DNA of 64,000 bases from assembly GCA_029218425.1 (NCBI GenBank), contig JAQXRH010000030.1:25375-89374 (forward strand). The letters are read 5' to 3'. Below, piece after piece: positions 27,319 to 35,882 of the stretch. The notes beneath the pieces were generated by a model. That model ran no database searches. It was not told the origin of the DNA and worked only from the letters and a program-made list of their open reading frames with translations. The translations under genes and the position numbers were made by a program. Position 1 is the stretch's first letter. Every line of letters begins with the position of its first letter. This DNA comes from Bacteroidales bacterium. GTDB lineage: Bacteria > Bacteroidota > Bacteroidia > Bacteroidales > Muribaculaceae.

Positions 27319-28478
27319 ACCGCCATCCGTGATTTTGACTTGACTCTTGCTCTGAAATACATTATAAACCCTGTGCCCACAAGCGCGAATGCCGCACCGA
27401 CAAGGGCCGACCACCCCGCATTATATCCGGCATCTATCGGTAGCCCTCCGAAATATGCACCAAGCGCGTTGCCGAAATTAAATGCCATCTGCACCATAGC
27501 GCCTCCCATCAGTTCGCCTCCCGGAGAATACTTGATCAGCAACAGCTGCATCGGCGGAGATACGGCAAAAAGGCATGTTGCCGCCAACACCACTCCTCCA
27601 GCCGTCAGAAACTCATTAGATGCTGCCACGAATATAAACAGAAGCGCGGCCACCATCGTGACCGCGATATATTGCACCGTCATCGATGGCGTGTACTTGT
27701 CGCCCATTTTACCGCCATAATAATTTCCAAGACACATACCCGCGCCTACCAGCACCATCAGCAACGGCATCATGCTTGCCCCCATGCCGGCTTCACTCAT
27801 CAGAGGCGACACATAGCTGTACATACAGAATATTCCCCCATTGCAAAGCATCGTAGTCGCCACAAGCAGCCACGGCAATATCGACTTCATAAACCGGAAT
27901 TGCGACTTGATATTGCTCTTGGGCAGACTCCCGATGTCAGGAACCCACTTGTGAAGCATTATAAATGTCAACACACCCCACACTGTCGTAAAAATAAAAA
28001 TATACCGCCAGTTCAGCAAGTTTCCAATCATACTGCCTATCGGTATGCCGGCAAGATTAGCCACCGTCATGCCCATCACCATCATTGCAACAGCCGAAGT
28101 GGCTTTATCTCCCGGAACAATACGGCTTGCGACAAGAGCACCCGTCCCGAAATATGCACCATGCGGCAGACCCGCAATAAACCGGCTTGCCAAAGCTGAA
28201 ATATAACTTGGACTTACAGCAAAAGCAAGATTGCCGACAATGTAGGCCATCATCAGCAGCAACAATCCTCTTTTCATAGAGGCATTACGCAAAAATACTG
28301 CAAACAACGGAGCACCGACGCATACCCCAAGCGCGTAGGCCGAAATCAGATGCCCTGCCTGAACGATTGAAACATCAAGCCCTTTTGCCAGGTCCGGCAA
28401 AATACTCATCATCACATATTCTGTGATTCCGAGCCCGAATGTACCTAATGAAAGTGCAAACAATCCCCGTTTCATCAT
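27315..28478 (-). CDS. MFS transporter, arabinose-efflux/drug-efflux type
   Basis: A 387-residue protein with 12 predicted membrane helices. It starts MMKRGLFALSLGTFGLGITEYVMMSILPDLA, the DHA1 pattern, with AYALGVCVGAPLFA in helix 2 and GLPHGAYFGTGALVASRIVPGDKATSAVA, as in AraJ/YdhP-type efflux proteins. Substrate unknown. A -7 element TACCTTTG is on the minus strand at 28515-28508. The 3' end overlaps the PH-like gene on the other strand by a few bases. Confidence 0.85.
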   Translation of the reverse strand: MMKRGLFALSLGTFGLGITEYVMMSILPDLAKGLDVSIVQAGHLISAYALGVCVGAPLFAVFLRNASMKRGLLLLMMAYIVGNLAFAVSPSYISALASRFIAGLPHGAYFGTGALVASRIVPGDKATSAVAMMVMGMTVANLAGIPIGSMIGNLLNWRYIFIFTTVWGVLTFIMLHKWVPDIGSLPKSNIKSQFRFMKSILPWLLVATTMLCNGGIFCMYSYVSPLMSEAGMGASMMPLLMVLVGAGMCLGNYYGGKMGDKYTPSMTVQYIAVTMVAALLFIFVAASNEFLTAGGVVLAATCLFAVSPPMQLLLIKYSPGGELMGGAMVQMAFNFGNALGAYFGGLPIDAGYNAGWSALVGAAFALVGTGFIMYFRARVKSKSRMAV

Positions 28479-28855
28479 TATATAAAATCTACGATGTTTT
28501 CGGACTGCAAAGGTACATATTTTTCTCCCAACACAGCATCCATCCCCACTTTTTTATATTGCATATATAATCAAAATCTGCTCAACCGGTTGGGCTTAAT
28601 TCATTTCTCCGAAATTCATTCATTTCCATTAGTTTCAAACTTTTGCAATAATCGTTGCCCCACTATGACATTGAGCGTGAGCGAACAATGGCGTTTTTGA
28701 TTGCAATATTAGCATTCAAAAACGCCATGATAAAGATGGATCGTTTCGGATGGTTACCATCCTCTTAAAGCGAGTAAGGAAGAACCGTTGCCGTGCTCTT
28801 AAAGCGAGTGAAGGAGAACTGTTTCCGCCCTCTTAAAGCGGGTGTGGGAAAGCCG
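28479..28855. other. Gene-free stretch with promoter, long hairpin and tandem repeats
   Basis: 377 bp between the MFS start and the stop of the small winged-helix gene. It holds the MFS promoter (-7 TACCTTTG, minus strand 28515-28508), an AT-rich part with no recognised feature (28520-28680), a long hairpin (28688-28728) and most of a 34-bp tandem repeat (from 28762). No DnaA-box cluster or RNA family is recognised. Confidence 0.7.
28688..28728. repeat. Long perfect hairpin
   Basis: Arms of 13 bases (ATGGCGTTTTTGA and TCAAAAACGCCAT) match perfectly; after one T-T mismatch three more pairs (TGC/GCA) extend the stem, leaving AATATTA as loop. No U-run follows directly. It may end the minus-strand winged-helix transcript. 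Confidence 0.8.
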
Positions 28856-28863
28856 TTACTGGG
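28762..28863. repeat. 34-bp tandem repeat, three copies
   Basis: Units start at 28762, 28796 and 28830 with CTCTTAAAGCG and have an exact 34-bp period with diverged 3' halves. The last copy contains the stop codon (TAA, minus strand 28858-28856) of the winged-helix gene. Confidence 0.88.
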
Positions 28864-29035
28864 CAGGGGCCCATTTGCAACGAACGGGAGAGACAATAGC
28901 GCCTTCGGCTTTGAGCTGCTTCATGGCAGCATCCACTTCCTTGCGGTCGAGACCGCTAAGTTCGGCAATTTTACCTGCGTTGAGCGGTTCTCCAGCTTCT
29001 TTCATTGTAGCCAATACTTTTTCTTTAGCGTCCAT
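28856..29035 (-). CDS. Small winged-helix DNA-binding-type protein
   Basis: 59 residues from the ATG at 29035: [20 protein letters not shown] followed by [37 protein letters not shown]. This is a compact helix-turn-helix plus wing, as in MarR/ArsR-type folds, without dimerisation helices or other domains. A longer reading upstream overlaps the end of the NlpC gene and is not family-like. Role unknown; it could be a small regulator or nucleoid-associated protein. It is 43 bp after the NlpC/P60 gene on the same strand and may share its transcript; a TATATTTA box also lies in the gap. Confidence 0.7.
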   Translation of the reverse strand: MDAKEKVLATMKEAGEPLNAGKIAELSGLDRKEVDAAMKQLKAEGAIVSPVRCKWAPAQ

Positions 29036-29078
29036 AACAGTTTGATTTTTAGGTTTGTAAATATAGTTTAGGAAAATA

Positions 29079-30059
29079 TCAGTCGAAGAATTGATTGAAA
29101 ACGGAGTCATTGGGCTCCTCTATCACCGGCTTGGGCGGAATCGGCGCAGGCGACTGCGTGGGTGATGGCGCAGGCGATGATGGCGACTGCGTGGACGATG
29201 GCGACTGCGACGGCTGAGCTGGCGACGGCTGCTTGGGCGACTTGGGCGACTTGGGCGACGGCTTGGCTGATGGCTTTGCACTTCGCTGGGGGGCAGACGG
29301 CGTCGGTGACGGCGCTGCCTCGTTTTCATCGATAGCCGCCGCGATAGAATCTACTTGCATCTCTATCAGTTGGTCAATCGATATCGAGGGGACTACCGCC
29401 GGCGATGGGCTTACGTTATCATTGACAGCGTCGGCGGGGGTAGGCTCATTTTTAGCTTTTGATTTTTTCGACTTCTTTTTCTTGCCCGACGAAGCGTAAA
29501 TCTCTTGGATGATTGCGGGACGTCCCGACGAATGATAGCGTTTCATATAATAGGTTTCGCCGAGGCTGCTCACAATCACGCCGCGCGACGATGACGCATG
29601 AATTATATCGCCATTGCCGATATAGATGCCCACGTGGCTCACGCGGTTACGATTGGAGCCGGTGGCAAAGAACACCAAGTCGCCGGGCAGGAGATTGTCT
29701 TTTTTGATATTGTCGCACCATTGCTGTTGCTCGCGCGAGGTGCGAGGCATCTTCACATTGAGCGATTTGAGAAACACTTGCGAAGTAAGCCCGGAGCAAT
29801 CCACGCCATGCTTGTCGTTACCGCCATATTTATATGGCACACCGAGCCATCTCACAGCCTCTTCGATAAGAGCCCCAATTGCAGGGAGATCGTAATCGCG
29901 CGACTCCACATCCGACTTCATCGCGCCGTAGTCGACCTTCTGCACCGACACGCCGTCATTACCCTTCACTACCTTCTTGGAAGAGTGGCAAGCAGTAATT
30001 CCTATCGCCATTGCTGATACGAATAGCAGCTTAATGAGGGTGTTGAGAGGCGTTCGCAT
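29079..30059 (-). CDS. NlpC/P60 cell-wall endopeptidase lipoprotein with Pro/Ser-rich tail
   Basis: A 326-residue lipoprotein: signal peptide and lipobox ITAC (Cys24), then an NlpC/P60 domain (about 60-185) with catalytic C88 in [11 protein letters not shown]142 in [10 protein letters not shown] and the third polar residue H154 in DIIHASSS. These enzymes cut stem peptides of peptidoglycan. After a Lys-rich stretch ([11 protein letters not shown]), about 90 residues of low-complexity Pro, Ser, Lys and Gln follow, encoded by short DNA repeats, ending [10 protein letters not shown]. The tail is unusual for this family and may span the wall. A -7 box TAAATTTG is at 30081-30074. Confidence 0.88.
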   Translation of the reverse strand: MRTPLNTLIKLLFVSAMAIGITACHSSKKVVKGNDGVSVQKVDYGAMKSDVESRDYDLPAIGALIEEAVRWLGVPYKYGGNDKHGVDCSGLTSQVFLKSLNVKMPRTSREQQQWCDNIKKDNLLPGDLVFFATGSNRNRVSHVGIYIGNGDIIHASSSRGVIVSSLGETYYMKRYHSSGRPAIIQEIYASSGKKKKSKKSKAKNEPTPADAVNDNVSPSPAVVPSISIDQLIEMQVDSIAAAIDENEAAPSPTPSAPQRSAKPSAKPSPKSPKSPKQPSPAQPSQSPSSTQSPSSPAPSPTQSPAPIPPKPVIEEPNDSVFNQFFD

Positions 30060-30073
30060 TATAATTGATTACA

Positions 30074-30081
30074 CAAATTTA
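30074..30081 (-). promoter_or_regulatory. Candidate -7 element for the NlpC/P60 gene
   Basis: Minus strand TAAATTTG, 15 bp upstream of the ATG at 30059; no clear -33 element. Confidence 0.5.
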
Positions 30082-30166
30082 ATAAAATTTGATTTAAATA
30101 ACCCTGGAATAATATTAAATAAGTTTAACCGGCGAAGAATGGCGCATAATCTCACATTTTTATCGT

Positions 30167-30174
30167 TATATTTG
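30167..30174 (+). promoter_or_regulatory. Candidate -7 element for htrA
   Basis: TATATTTG, 26 bp before the ATG at 30200; no clear -33 element. Confidence 0.55.
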
Positions 30175-30199
30175 CGCAGTAAACTAACAACAATTGACA

Positions 30200-31678
30200 A
30201 TGAAAATTAACAACTTGACAAAGAAAATACTCGTTCCGGCACTACTTGCCGGTGCGACGACAACAGCATCGGCATTTGAGAATGTCGACTTCACACGTGC
30301 TGCCGAAGCCACAGTCAACTCCGTTGTGTCAATAAAGAGCTATGTCAAAGCGACGCCGCAGAGGCGCATGTCGGCCGACAGTGGCGGTTTCAATCCCTTC
30401 GAGGGCGACCCGCTATTTGAATATTTCTTCGGGCCGATACAGCCCCGTCGCCAACAGCCCCAGAACAAGAAGAAAGAGAAAGAGGAAGCCCCGGAGGAGC
30501 CAGAGATGCGGCAGATAGGGCTTGGCTCGGGCGTAATACTAAAGTCCGACGGCCTGATTATCACCAACAACCATGTCATTGACGGAGCCGACCGCCTTGA
30601 GGTGACCCTCAACGACAATCGCTCGTACGACGCCACCGTAGTGGGCACCGATGCCGTCACCGACCTTGCCGTCATCAAGATTGACGCCGACAGCCTGCAA
30701 TCTATCAAAGTAGGCGATTCCGAATCTTTACGCGTAGGCGAATGGGTGCTTGCCGTGGGCAATCCTTTCGGGTTCACCTCCACAGTCACCGCCGGCATCG
30801 TGAGCGCCAAGGCACGCAACATATCCTCCACCACCGGCTATCATGCCCGCCAGGGAGTGGAATCCTACATCCAGACCGACGCAGCGGTCAACCCGGGCAA
30901 CTCGGGAGGCGCATTGGTCAACCTCAACGGAGAGCTTGTGGGCATCAACACGGCAATCTATTCGCAGACAGGCAATTACGCCGGCAATTCGTTTGCCATC
31001 CCCACATCTATCGTCACCAAGATAGTCGACGATATTGAAAACTACGGCATTGTGCAACGCGCATTGTTGGGCATATCGTTCACCGAGCTAAGCCCGCAGG
31101 TGGCCAAAGAGAATAAGATTACCGCAGTTGCCGCCGGCATCTTCGTGGGCGAAGTAGTAGAAGGCAGCAGCGCCGAGGAGGCCGGCATCCAGCCCCACGA
31201 CGTGATAACCTCAATAAACGGCAACCCCACCCACACCACCGGGCAACTCCAAGCCGAAATAGCCAAGCATCGCCCAGGCGACACCATCACCCTGACCGTG
31301 GTGCGCGACAACAAGAGCCGCAATATCGACGTCACGCTCAAGAATGCCAAAGGCGACAGCGGCATCACCACCAAGAACGACGTGTCGACGCTCGGATGCG
31401 AATTTAAGGAGGTAGAAAAAGAGACACTTACCCGCCTGCGCATACCGTCAGGCCTGCAAGTGGTCAACATAGGCGAGGGCAAATTCAACGATGCAGGCAT
31501 ACGCGAAGGCTTCATCATAGTCGACATCAACAACGTGTATGTCAAATCGGCCGACGACATGAAGAAGCTTTATGATGCAATAATAGCAAGCGACGAGTAC
31601 GACCATGTGATGTTCATTTCCGGAGTATATCCCGGCTCGCCACGCAAGGTATATTATGCCGTCGACATAGCGCAGTAA
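30200..31678 (+). CDS. htrA: Periplasmic serine protease DegP/HtrA (Do-like)
   Basis: 492 residues from the ATG at 30200 (a TTG two codons earlier is less likely). A signal peptide (to about residue 25, TTASA) is followed by a trypsin-like domain with catalytic H125 (TNNHVIDGA), D155 (DAVTDLAVIK) and S235 (NPGNSGGAL), then two PDZ domains (about 275-375 and 395-492). HtrA degrades or refolds damaged envelope proteins. The loop before the protease core contains a charged Lys/Glu stretch (KKKEKEEAPEEPE). It has its own promoter and a very strong terminator, so it is monocistronic. Confidence 0.94.
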   Translation: MKINNLTKKILVPALLAGATTTASAFENVDFTRAAEATVNSVVSIKSYVKATPQRRMSADSGGFNPFEGDPLFEYFFGPIQPRRQQPQNKKKEKEEAPEEPEMRQIGLGSGVILKSDGLIITNNHVIDGADRLEVTLNDNRSYDATVVGTDAVTDLAVIKIDADSLQSIKVGDSESLRVGEWVLAVGNPFGFTSTVTAGIVSAKARNISSTTGYHARQGVESYIQTDAAVNPGNSGGALVNLNGELVGINTAIYSQTGNYAGNSFAIPTSIVTKIVDDIENYGIVQRALLGISFTELSPQVAKENKITAVAAGIFVGEVVEGSSAEEAGIQPHDVITSINGNPTHTTGQLQAEIAKHRPGDTITLTVVRDNKSRNIDVTLKNAKGDSGITTKNDVSTLGCEFKEVEKETLTRLRIPSGLQVVNIGEGKFNDAGIREGFIIVDINNVYVKSADDMKKLYDAIIASDEYDHVMFISGVYPGSPRKVYYAVDIAQ

Positions 31679-31701
31679 TTCACAGCAGATTGCAATAAAA
31701 A

Positions 31702-31747
31702 ACATGCCGAAAATGAACGACTTTTTCATTTTCGGCATGTTTCTTTT
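31702..31747 (+). terminator. Terminator of htrA
   Basis: Perfect 16-bp stem (ACATGCCGAAAATGAA with its complement at 31725-31740), 7-base loop, followed by TTCTTTT. Confidence 0.92.
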
Positions 31748-31760
31748 GTAACAAATTGAC

Positions 31761-31768
31761 TATCTTTG
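31761..31768 (+). promoter_or_regulatory. Candidate -7 element for the ABC exporter operon
   Basis: TATCTTTG, 57 bp before the ATG of the ATPase gene. Confidence 0.55.
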
Positions 31769-31825
31769 CGTTTATTATATTGTAAATAACATCAATCGGA
31801 ACACAATCAATTATCAAAACGAAGC

Positions 31826-32758
31826 ATGGATATAGTAAAAGTAGATCACGTAAGCAAACAATTCGTAGGTCACAAAGCGCTCGACGACGTGTCGCTGACA
31901 GTGCCTGAAGGGTGCATCTACGGGCTTCTCGGACCCAATGGCGCCGGCAAGACCACGTTGCTACGCATCGTCAACCACATCACAGCCCCCGACAAGGGCA
32001 CAGTGTACTTCTGCGGGCACCAGCTATCGCAAAGCGATGTCAATTCGATAGGCTACCTTCCTGAGGAACGCGGGCTATATAAGAAGATGAAGGTGGGCGA
32101 ACAGGCCGTATTTTTCGCACGGCTGAAAGGGATGTCGAAGCACGACGCCACGACAGAGCTGCGCCGATGGTTCAACAAATTCGGCATCAGCGAATGGTGG
32201 GACAAGAAAGTGGAAGAGCTGTCGAAGGGCATGGCCCAAAAGGTGCAGTTCATCATCACAGTGCTCCATCGCCCGAAGCTGCTCATCTTCGACGAACCCT
32301 TCTCAGGCTTCGACCCCATCAATGCCAAGTTGCTCAAGGACGAGATATTGGAGCTACGCGATAATGGCGCCACAATCATCTTCTCCACCCACAACATGGC
32401 ATCGGTAGAAGCCTTATGCGATGAGATAACGCTAATCAACAAATCGCACAACATACTCACCGGCAATGTCAACGACATACGCAAGCAATTTGGCTCCGAC
32501 CGCTACCGCTTCGGCTACATCGGCGACGAAAGCGCCCTGCTTGCGGCATTCGGCGACAGCATAGTATCAAAGATTTCGACCGAAAAAATCGACGACGGCA
32601 GCATGCGCAGCATACTGCGTTTTGCGCCCGGCACAAGCCTCCACGATGTCATAGCCACCGCCAACGACACCGTATCACTGACATCATTCTCGGCCGACCT
32701 GCCGTCGATGGACGAGATATTCATCACATCAGTAGAAAACAATAATCGCAAGTCATGA
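31826..32758 (+). CDS. ABC transporter ATP-binding protein (NatA-like)
   Basis: A 310-residue ATPase with Walker A GPNGAGKTT (36-44), signature LSKGMAQK, Walker B LLIFDEPFSGFD and the switch His in STHNMAS. The extra about 90 C-terminal residues are those of the NatA/DRA family (domain DUF4162). It forms the energising subunit of an exporter; relatives export sodium or drugs, but the substrate here is not known. The stop overlaps the start of the permease gene (ATGA, 32755-32758), so they are co-translated. Confidence 0.9.
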   Translation: MDIVKVDHVSKQFVGHKALDDVSLTVPEGCIYGLLGPNGAGKTTLLRIVNHITAPDKGTVYFCGHQLSQSDVNSIGYLPEERGLYKKMKVGEQAVFFARLKGMSKHDATTELRRWFNKFGISEWWDKKVEELSKGMAQKVQFIITVLHRPKLLIFDEPFSGFDPINAKLLKDEILELRDNGATIIFSTHNMASVEALCDEITLINKSHNILTGNVNDIRKQFGSDRYRFGYIGDESALLAAFGDSIVSKISTEKIDDGSMRSILRFAPGTSLHDVIATANDTVSLTSFSADLPSMDEIFITSVENNNRKS

Positions 32759-34059
32759 ACAACATATTACTCGTAATAAGCCGCGAATACACCCAGCGGG
32801 TGCGCAAAAAAGGATTTATCGTCACTACCCTGCTGATGCCCGTAGTGATGCTGGCACTCATGTTCGGCCCGACGCTGTTGAACGGATTGGGCAGCGCGCC
32901 CGAAGCCATCACCATAGTCGACAACTCCGGCAAGGTGGCGCCCTACCTCATCGAACACCCGTCGCTACCCTACGTCGTATCGCCACTGCCGGCCGATTCG
33001 CTCAAAGCCGACACCAGTGTGGGCACATTCATAGTCATCGGCGAGGACATCATCGACAACCCCACAGCCGTGGCGCTCTATCATAGAGGAGGCGGCTCCA
33101 TTGAGACCGAAACGTTGGTGAAAGAGGACATCAAGAACGCCATTGAAAATTGCCGCATCGAAGAACGCCAACTTGGCGACATAAAGCAGAAACTCAGCGA
33201 GATAGAAGCCGATGTGGTAATCAGTACCACCAAAATTGACGATGCCGGCAATGAGTCGTCGTCCGACACTCTCACCAGTTTCCTCATCGGCATCGTCATG
33301 ACGTTTATCCTATATATGTTTATCATCATCTACGGACAGCTCGTCATGATGAGCATCATCGAGGAGAAGAACAACCGCGTATTGGAGATCATAGTCACGT
33401 CAATCAAGCCCACCCATCTTATGCTCGGCAAGATTATGGGTATCGGAGCCGTAGCCATCACCCAGGTGGTAATATGGGCGGCGCTGATTGCCGGCTTCAT
33501 CACATTCGCGCTTCCGGGCATCGTAGGCGACCAATTGTTTGCCGAGCTTTCAGCCTTTAGGGCGGGCACTTTAGATCCCAACACAGCGACCACCGACCTT
33601 GGCATGCTTCAAGCGATGGCCATGCTGTCGTCGTTGAGCTATGTCTTCTCGATATTCGGATACCTGATACTGTTCCTCATCGGCGGGTTTGCGCTCTATG
33701 CATCCCTCTATGCAGCCATCGGGGCATCGGTCGACAACGCCCAGGACGGAGCCCAGCTGCAAGTATTCTGCATCGTGCCGGTGATTGTAGGATTGATGTT
33801 TGCCATGTCGATAGGACAAAATCCCGACTCGTCGCTCGCCACGCTGCTGTCAATGATACCGTTCACATCGCCTATGGTGATGATGGCGCGCATACCCGGA
33901 GGGGTGCCGACAGGCGAGATAATAGCATCGCTTGCCATATTGTATGCCTCAATCGTAGCCATCATATGGTTCACAGCCAAGATATATCGCGTAGGTATCT
34001 TCATGTACGGCAAGAAGCCCAATGTCAAAGAGCTCATCAAATGGGCGCGCTACAAATAA
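32755..34059 (+). CDS. ABC-2 type permease (NatB-like)
   Basis: A 434-residue permease with one N-terminal membrane helix (about 20-40), a periplasmic domain of about 130 residues, and five to six C-terminal helices (from about 175). Conserved pieces are EYTQRVRKKGFIVTTLLMP at the start and IIEEKNNRVLEIIVTSIKPTHL in the cytoplasmic loop, both typical of the NatB/YhaP family. It pairs with the upstream ATPase as a two-gene exporter operon that ends at a 19-bp-stem terminator. Confidence 0.88.
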   Translation: MNNILLVISREYTQRVRKKGFIVTTLLMPVVMLALMFGPTLLNGLGSAPEAITIVDNSGKVAPYLIEHPSLPYVVSPLPADSLKADTSVGTFIVIGEDIIDNPTAVALYHRGGGSIETETLVKEDIKNAIENCRIEERQLGDIKQKLSEIEADVVISTTKIDDAGNESSSDTLTSFLIGIVMTFILYMFIIIYGQLVMMSIIEEKNNRVLEIIVTSIKPTHLMLGKIMGIGAVAITQVVIWAALIAGFITFALPGIVGDQLFAELSAFRAGTLDPNTATTDLGMLQAMAMLSSLSYVFSIFGYLILFLIGGFALYASLYAAIGASVDNAQDGAQLQVFCIVPVIVGLMFAMSIGQNPDSSLATLLSMIPFTSPMVMMARIPGGVPTGEIIASLAILYASIVAIIWFTAKIYRVGIFMYGKKPNVKELIKWARYK

Positions 34060-34191
34060 CCGAATAGCCCGCGACAACAAGCATCGCCCTACCGGCGCGA
34101 CCCTTTAGAGGGCGCACCTTAACCCGAGGAGGCATCACAAGGAGGTATCTAAATACGCAAATATTGGTACTGCGCCCTACTGCCAAATCAG

Positions 34192-34243
34192 CGTCAAATA
34201 ATTCCGCCACAGCTACCAACGGCCGTGGCGGAATTATTTGACG
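34192..34243 (+). terminator. Terminator of the ABC exporter operon
   Basis: Perfect 19-bp stem (CGTCAAATAATTCCGCCAC at 34192-34210, complement at 34225-34243), 14-base loop, A/T-rich tail. Confidence 0.85.
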
Positions 34244-34340
34244 ATAATTATTGAAACGAGGATGAAATTATTTTGAAGATTTTGATAAAATTTTCAGATA
34301 TTTTAGCCATGCGGATAGTAAAAATATGAATAAAAAATTA

Positions 34341-34348
34341 TAAATTTG
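34341..34348 (+). promoter_or_regulatory. Candidate -7 element for rpoD
   Basis: TAAATTTG, 27 bp before the rpoD ATG; no clear -33 element. Confidence 0.55.
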
Positions 34349-34375
34349 CAGTTTGTAAAGACTATCATATAGAAT

Positions 34376-35248
34376 ATGAGACAACTGAAGATTACAAAAT
34401 CGATTACCAATCGCGAAAGTGCATCTCTTGATAAGTACTTGCAGGAGATAGGCCGCGAAGAGTTGATAACCGTCGAAGAAGAAGTAGAACTCGCACAGAT
34501 GATACGCAATGGAAGCGAGGCCGAGCGTCAGCACGCTCTCGACAAACTCACGCGCGCCAACCTCCGATTTGTGGTATCGGTTGCTAAACAGTATCAAAAT
34601 CAGGGGCTCAGCCTACCCGACCTTATCAACGAAGGCAATGTAGGCCTAATCAAAGCCGCGCAGAAATTTGACGAGACGCGCGGTTTCAAATTCATCTCTT
34701 ATGCCGTGTGGTGGATACGTCAATCCATCCTTCAGGCACTTGCCGAGCAATCGCGCATCGTGCGCCTCCCCCTCAACCAGGTAGGTTCGCTCAACAAGAT
34801 AAGCAAGGCGTTGTCAAAGTTTGAGCAGGAGAACGAGCGCCGTCCGTCGGCCGAGGAGCTCGCCGAGACGCTCGACGTGCCTGTCGACAAGATAGCCGAC
34901 ACGCTGAAAGTGTCGGGCCGCCACGTGTCAGTCGACGCGCCATTTGCCGATGGCGAGGACAACAGCCTATTGGACGTAATCCCCAACGACGATTCTCCAT
35001 CAGCCGACTCCGCGCTCAACCAGGAGTCGCTATCCAAGGAGGTTGACCGGGCTTTAAGCCAGCTCCACGAGCGTGAAAGCGACATTTTGCGTATGTTCTT
35101 CGGCATTGGATGCCAGGAAATGACCTTGGAAGAAATTGGCGCGAAATTTGACCTGACACGCGAGCGTGTACGTCAGATTAAGGAGAAAGCCATCCGACGT
35201 CTTAAAGGCCAGAAGAGCCGTTTGCTGAAGACCTATCTCGGTCAGTAA
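34376..35248 (+). CDS. rpoD: Primary RNA polymerase sigma factor (short, Bacteroidetes type)
   Basis: A 290-residue sigma-70 with regions 1.2 ([16 protein letters not shown]), 2 ([19 protein letters not shown]... [16 protein letters not shown]), 3 and 4 ([20 protein letters not shown]). Region 1.1 is absent and the protein is about half the length of E. coli RpoD, which is normal for the Bacteroidetes primary sigma that reads TTTG/TAnnTTTG promoters. Many genes in this window carry such promoters. Monocistronic, with a promoter and a 21-bp-stem terminator. Confidence 0.95.
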   Translation: MRQLKITKSITNRESASLDKYLQEIGREELITVEEEVELAQMIRNGSEAERQHALDKLTRANLRFVVSVAKQYQNQGLSLPDLINEGNVGLIKAAQKFDETRGFKFISYAVWWIRQSILQALAEQSRIVRLPLNQVGSLNKISKALSKFEQENERRPSAEELAETLDVPVDKIADTLKVSGRHVSVDAPFADGEDNSLLDVIPNDDSPSADSALNQESLSKEVDRALSQLHERESDILRMFFGIGCQEMTLEEIGAKFDLTRERVRQIKEKAIRRLKGQKSRLLKTYLGQ

Positions 35249-35273
35249 GCCACCCGCAACAATTCAACACCAA

Positions 35274-35320
35274 ATAAAGACGGTGCGTCAAAATTCGAGA
35301 TTTTGACGCACCGTCTTTAT
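35274..35320 (+). terminator. Terminator of rpoD
   Basis: Perfect 21-bp stem (35274-35294 with 35300-35320) closed by TCGAG, with A- and T-rich ends; likely also ends minus-strand transcripts coming from DUF4293. Confidence 0.93.
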
Positions 35321-35424
35321 ATTTCACCTTATTGGGCAGGGCCGACATATATTCCATATTGGGCTATAACGACATGCCCTGATGCTCAATGGGCTATGCG
35401 CCCTTATGTGGACGAGCTATGCGG

Positions 35425-35853
35425 TTAGCGTAGACGGTCGTAGGAAGCCAACGTGTTCTGGTCCTTTTTGATGCCGCGCAATGCGAGTATTGCGAATACA
35501 ATTGCACCGACAAGCAGTAGCACCCCACCGGCCACCACCGGAGCGACATCGCCTTCCGGAGCATTGGGGCCATACATGAGCACAGCACCTGTGACTGCCG
35601 AGCCGAACAAAAGCAGTATTGACAATTTCGTCACCTTCTTCTGCAATTTAAGGTTGCGATATAAGAAAATAGAAATAAGCAGCAGTGTTGTCGTCAATAG
35701 GTTGAGCACCAAATAGACGGGGAAATCTTTAGGAGAGATGTCGACAGCCGCAGCATCGGCACCTGTTACCGAAGCGAAGGATGAGAATGTGAACAACGCC
35801 AATAAAATGGCGGCGAGAAGCAGAAAAACTGATTGCCATCTTTGTATTACCAT
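35425..35853 (-). CDS. DUF4293 family membrane protein
   Basis: A 142-residue protein with four hydrophobic helices (about 8-30, 46-66, 76-94, 104-126) and the N-terminus MVIQRWQSVFLLLAAILLALF, typical of the Bacteroidetes-specific DUF4293 family. Function unknown. It lies downstream of the large TPR gene on the same strand (29 bp gap) and converges on rpoD; rpoD-DUF4293 neighbourhood is common in Bacteroidales as I recall. Confidence 0.8.
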   Translation of the reverse strand: MVIQRWQSVFLLLAAILLALFTFSSFASVTGADAAAVDISPKDFPVYLVLNLLTTTLLLISIFLYRNLKLQKKVTKLSILLLFGSAVTGAVLMYGPNAPEGDVAPVVAGGVLLLVGAIVFAILALRGIKKDQNTLASYDRLR

Positions 35854-35882
35854 GATTGAAAATTTATAGGTTAAATAATAAT

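Larger units (their letters stand above)
34060..34375 (+). other. Gene-free stretch between ABC exporter and rpoD
   Basis: 316 bp. It contains the exporter terminator (34192-34243) and the rpoD -7 element (34341-34348). In 34060-34190 I see only a weak GCGACCC/GGGCGC inverted repeat and no gene. Confidence 0.7.

Noticed and set aside
28762..28863. CRISPR array
   Set aside because: The 34-bp units are directly adjacent with no spacers, and there are no cas genes.
28479..30199. Replication origin near the apparent skew change
   Set aside because: No cluster of TTATCCACA-type DnaA boxes or dnaA/dnaN neighbour was seen; skew was only hand-sampled.
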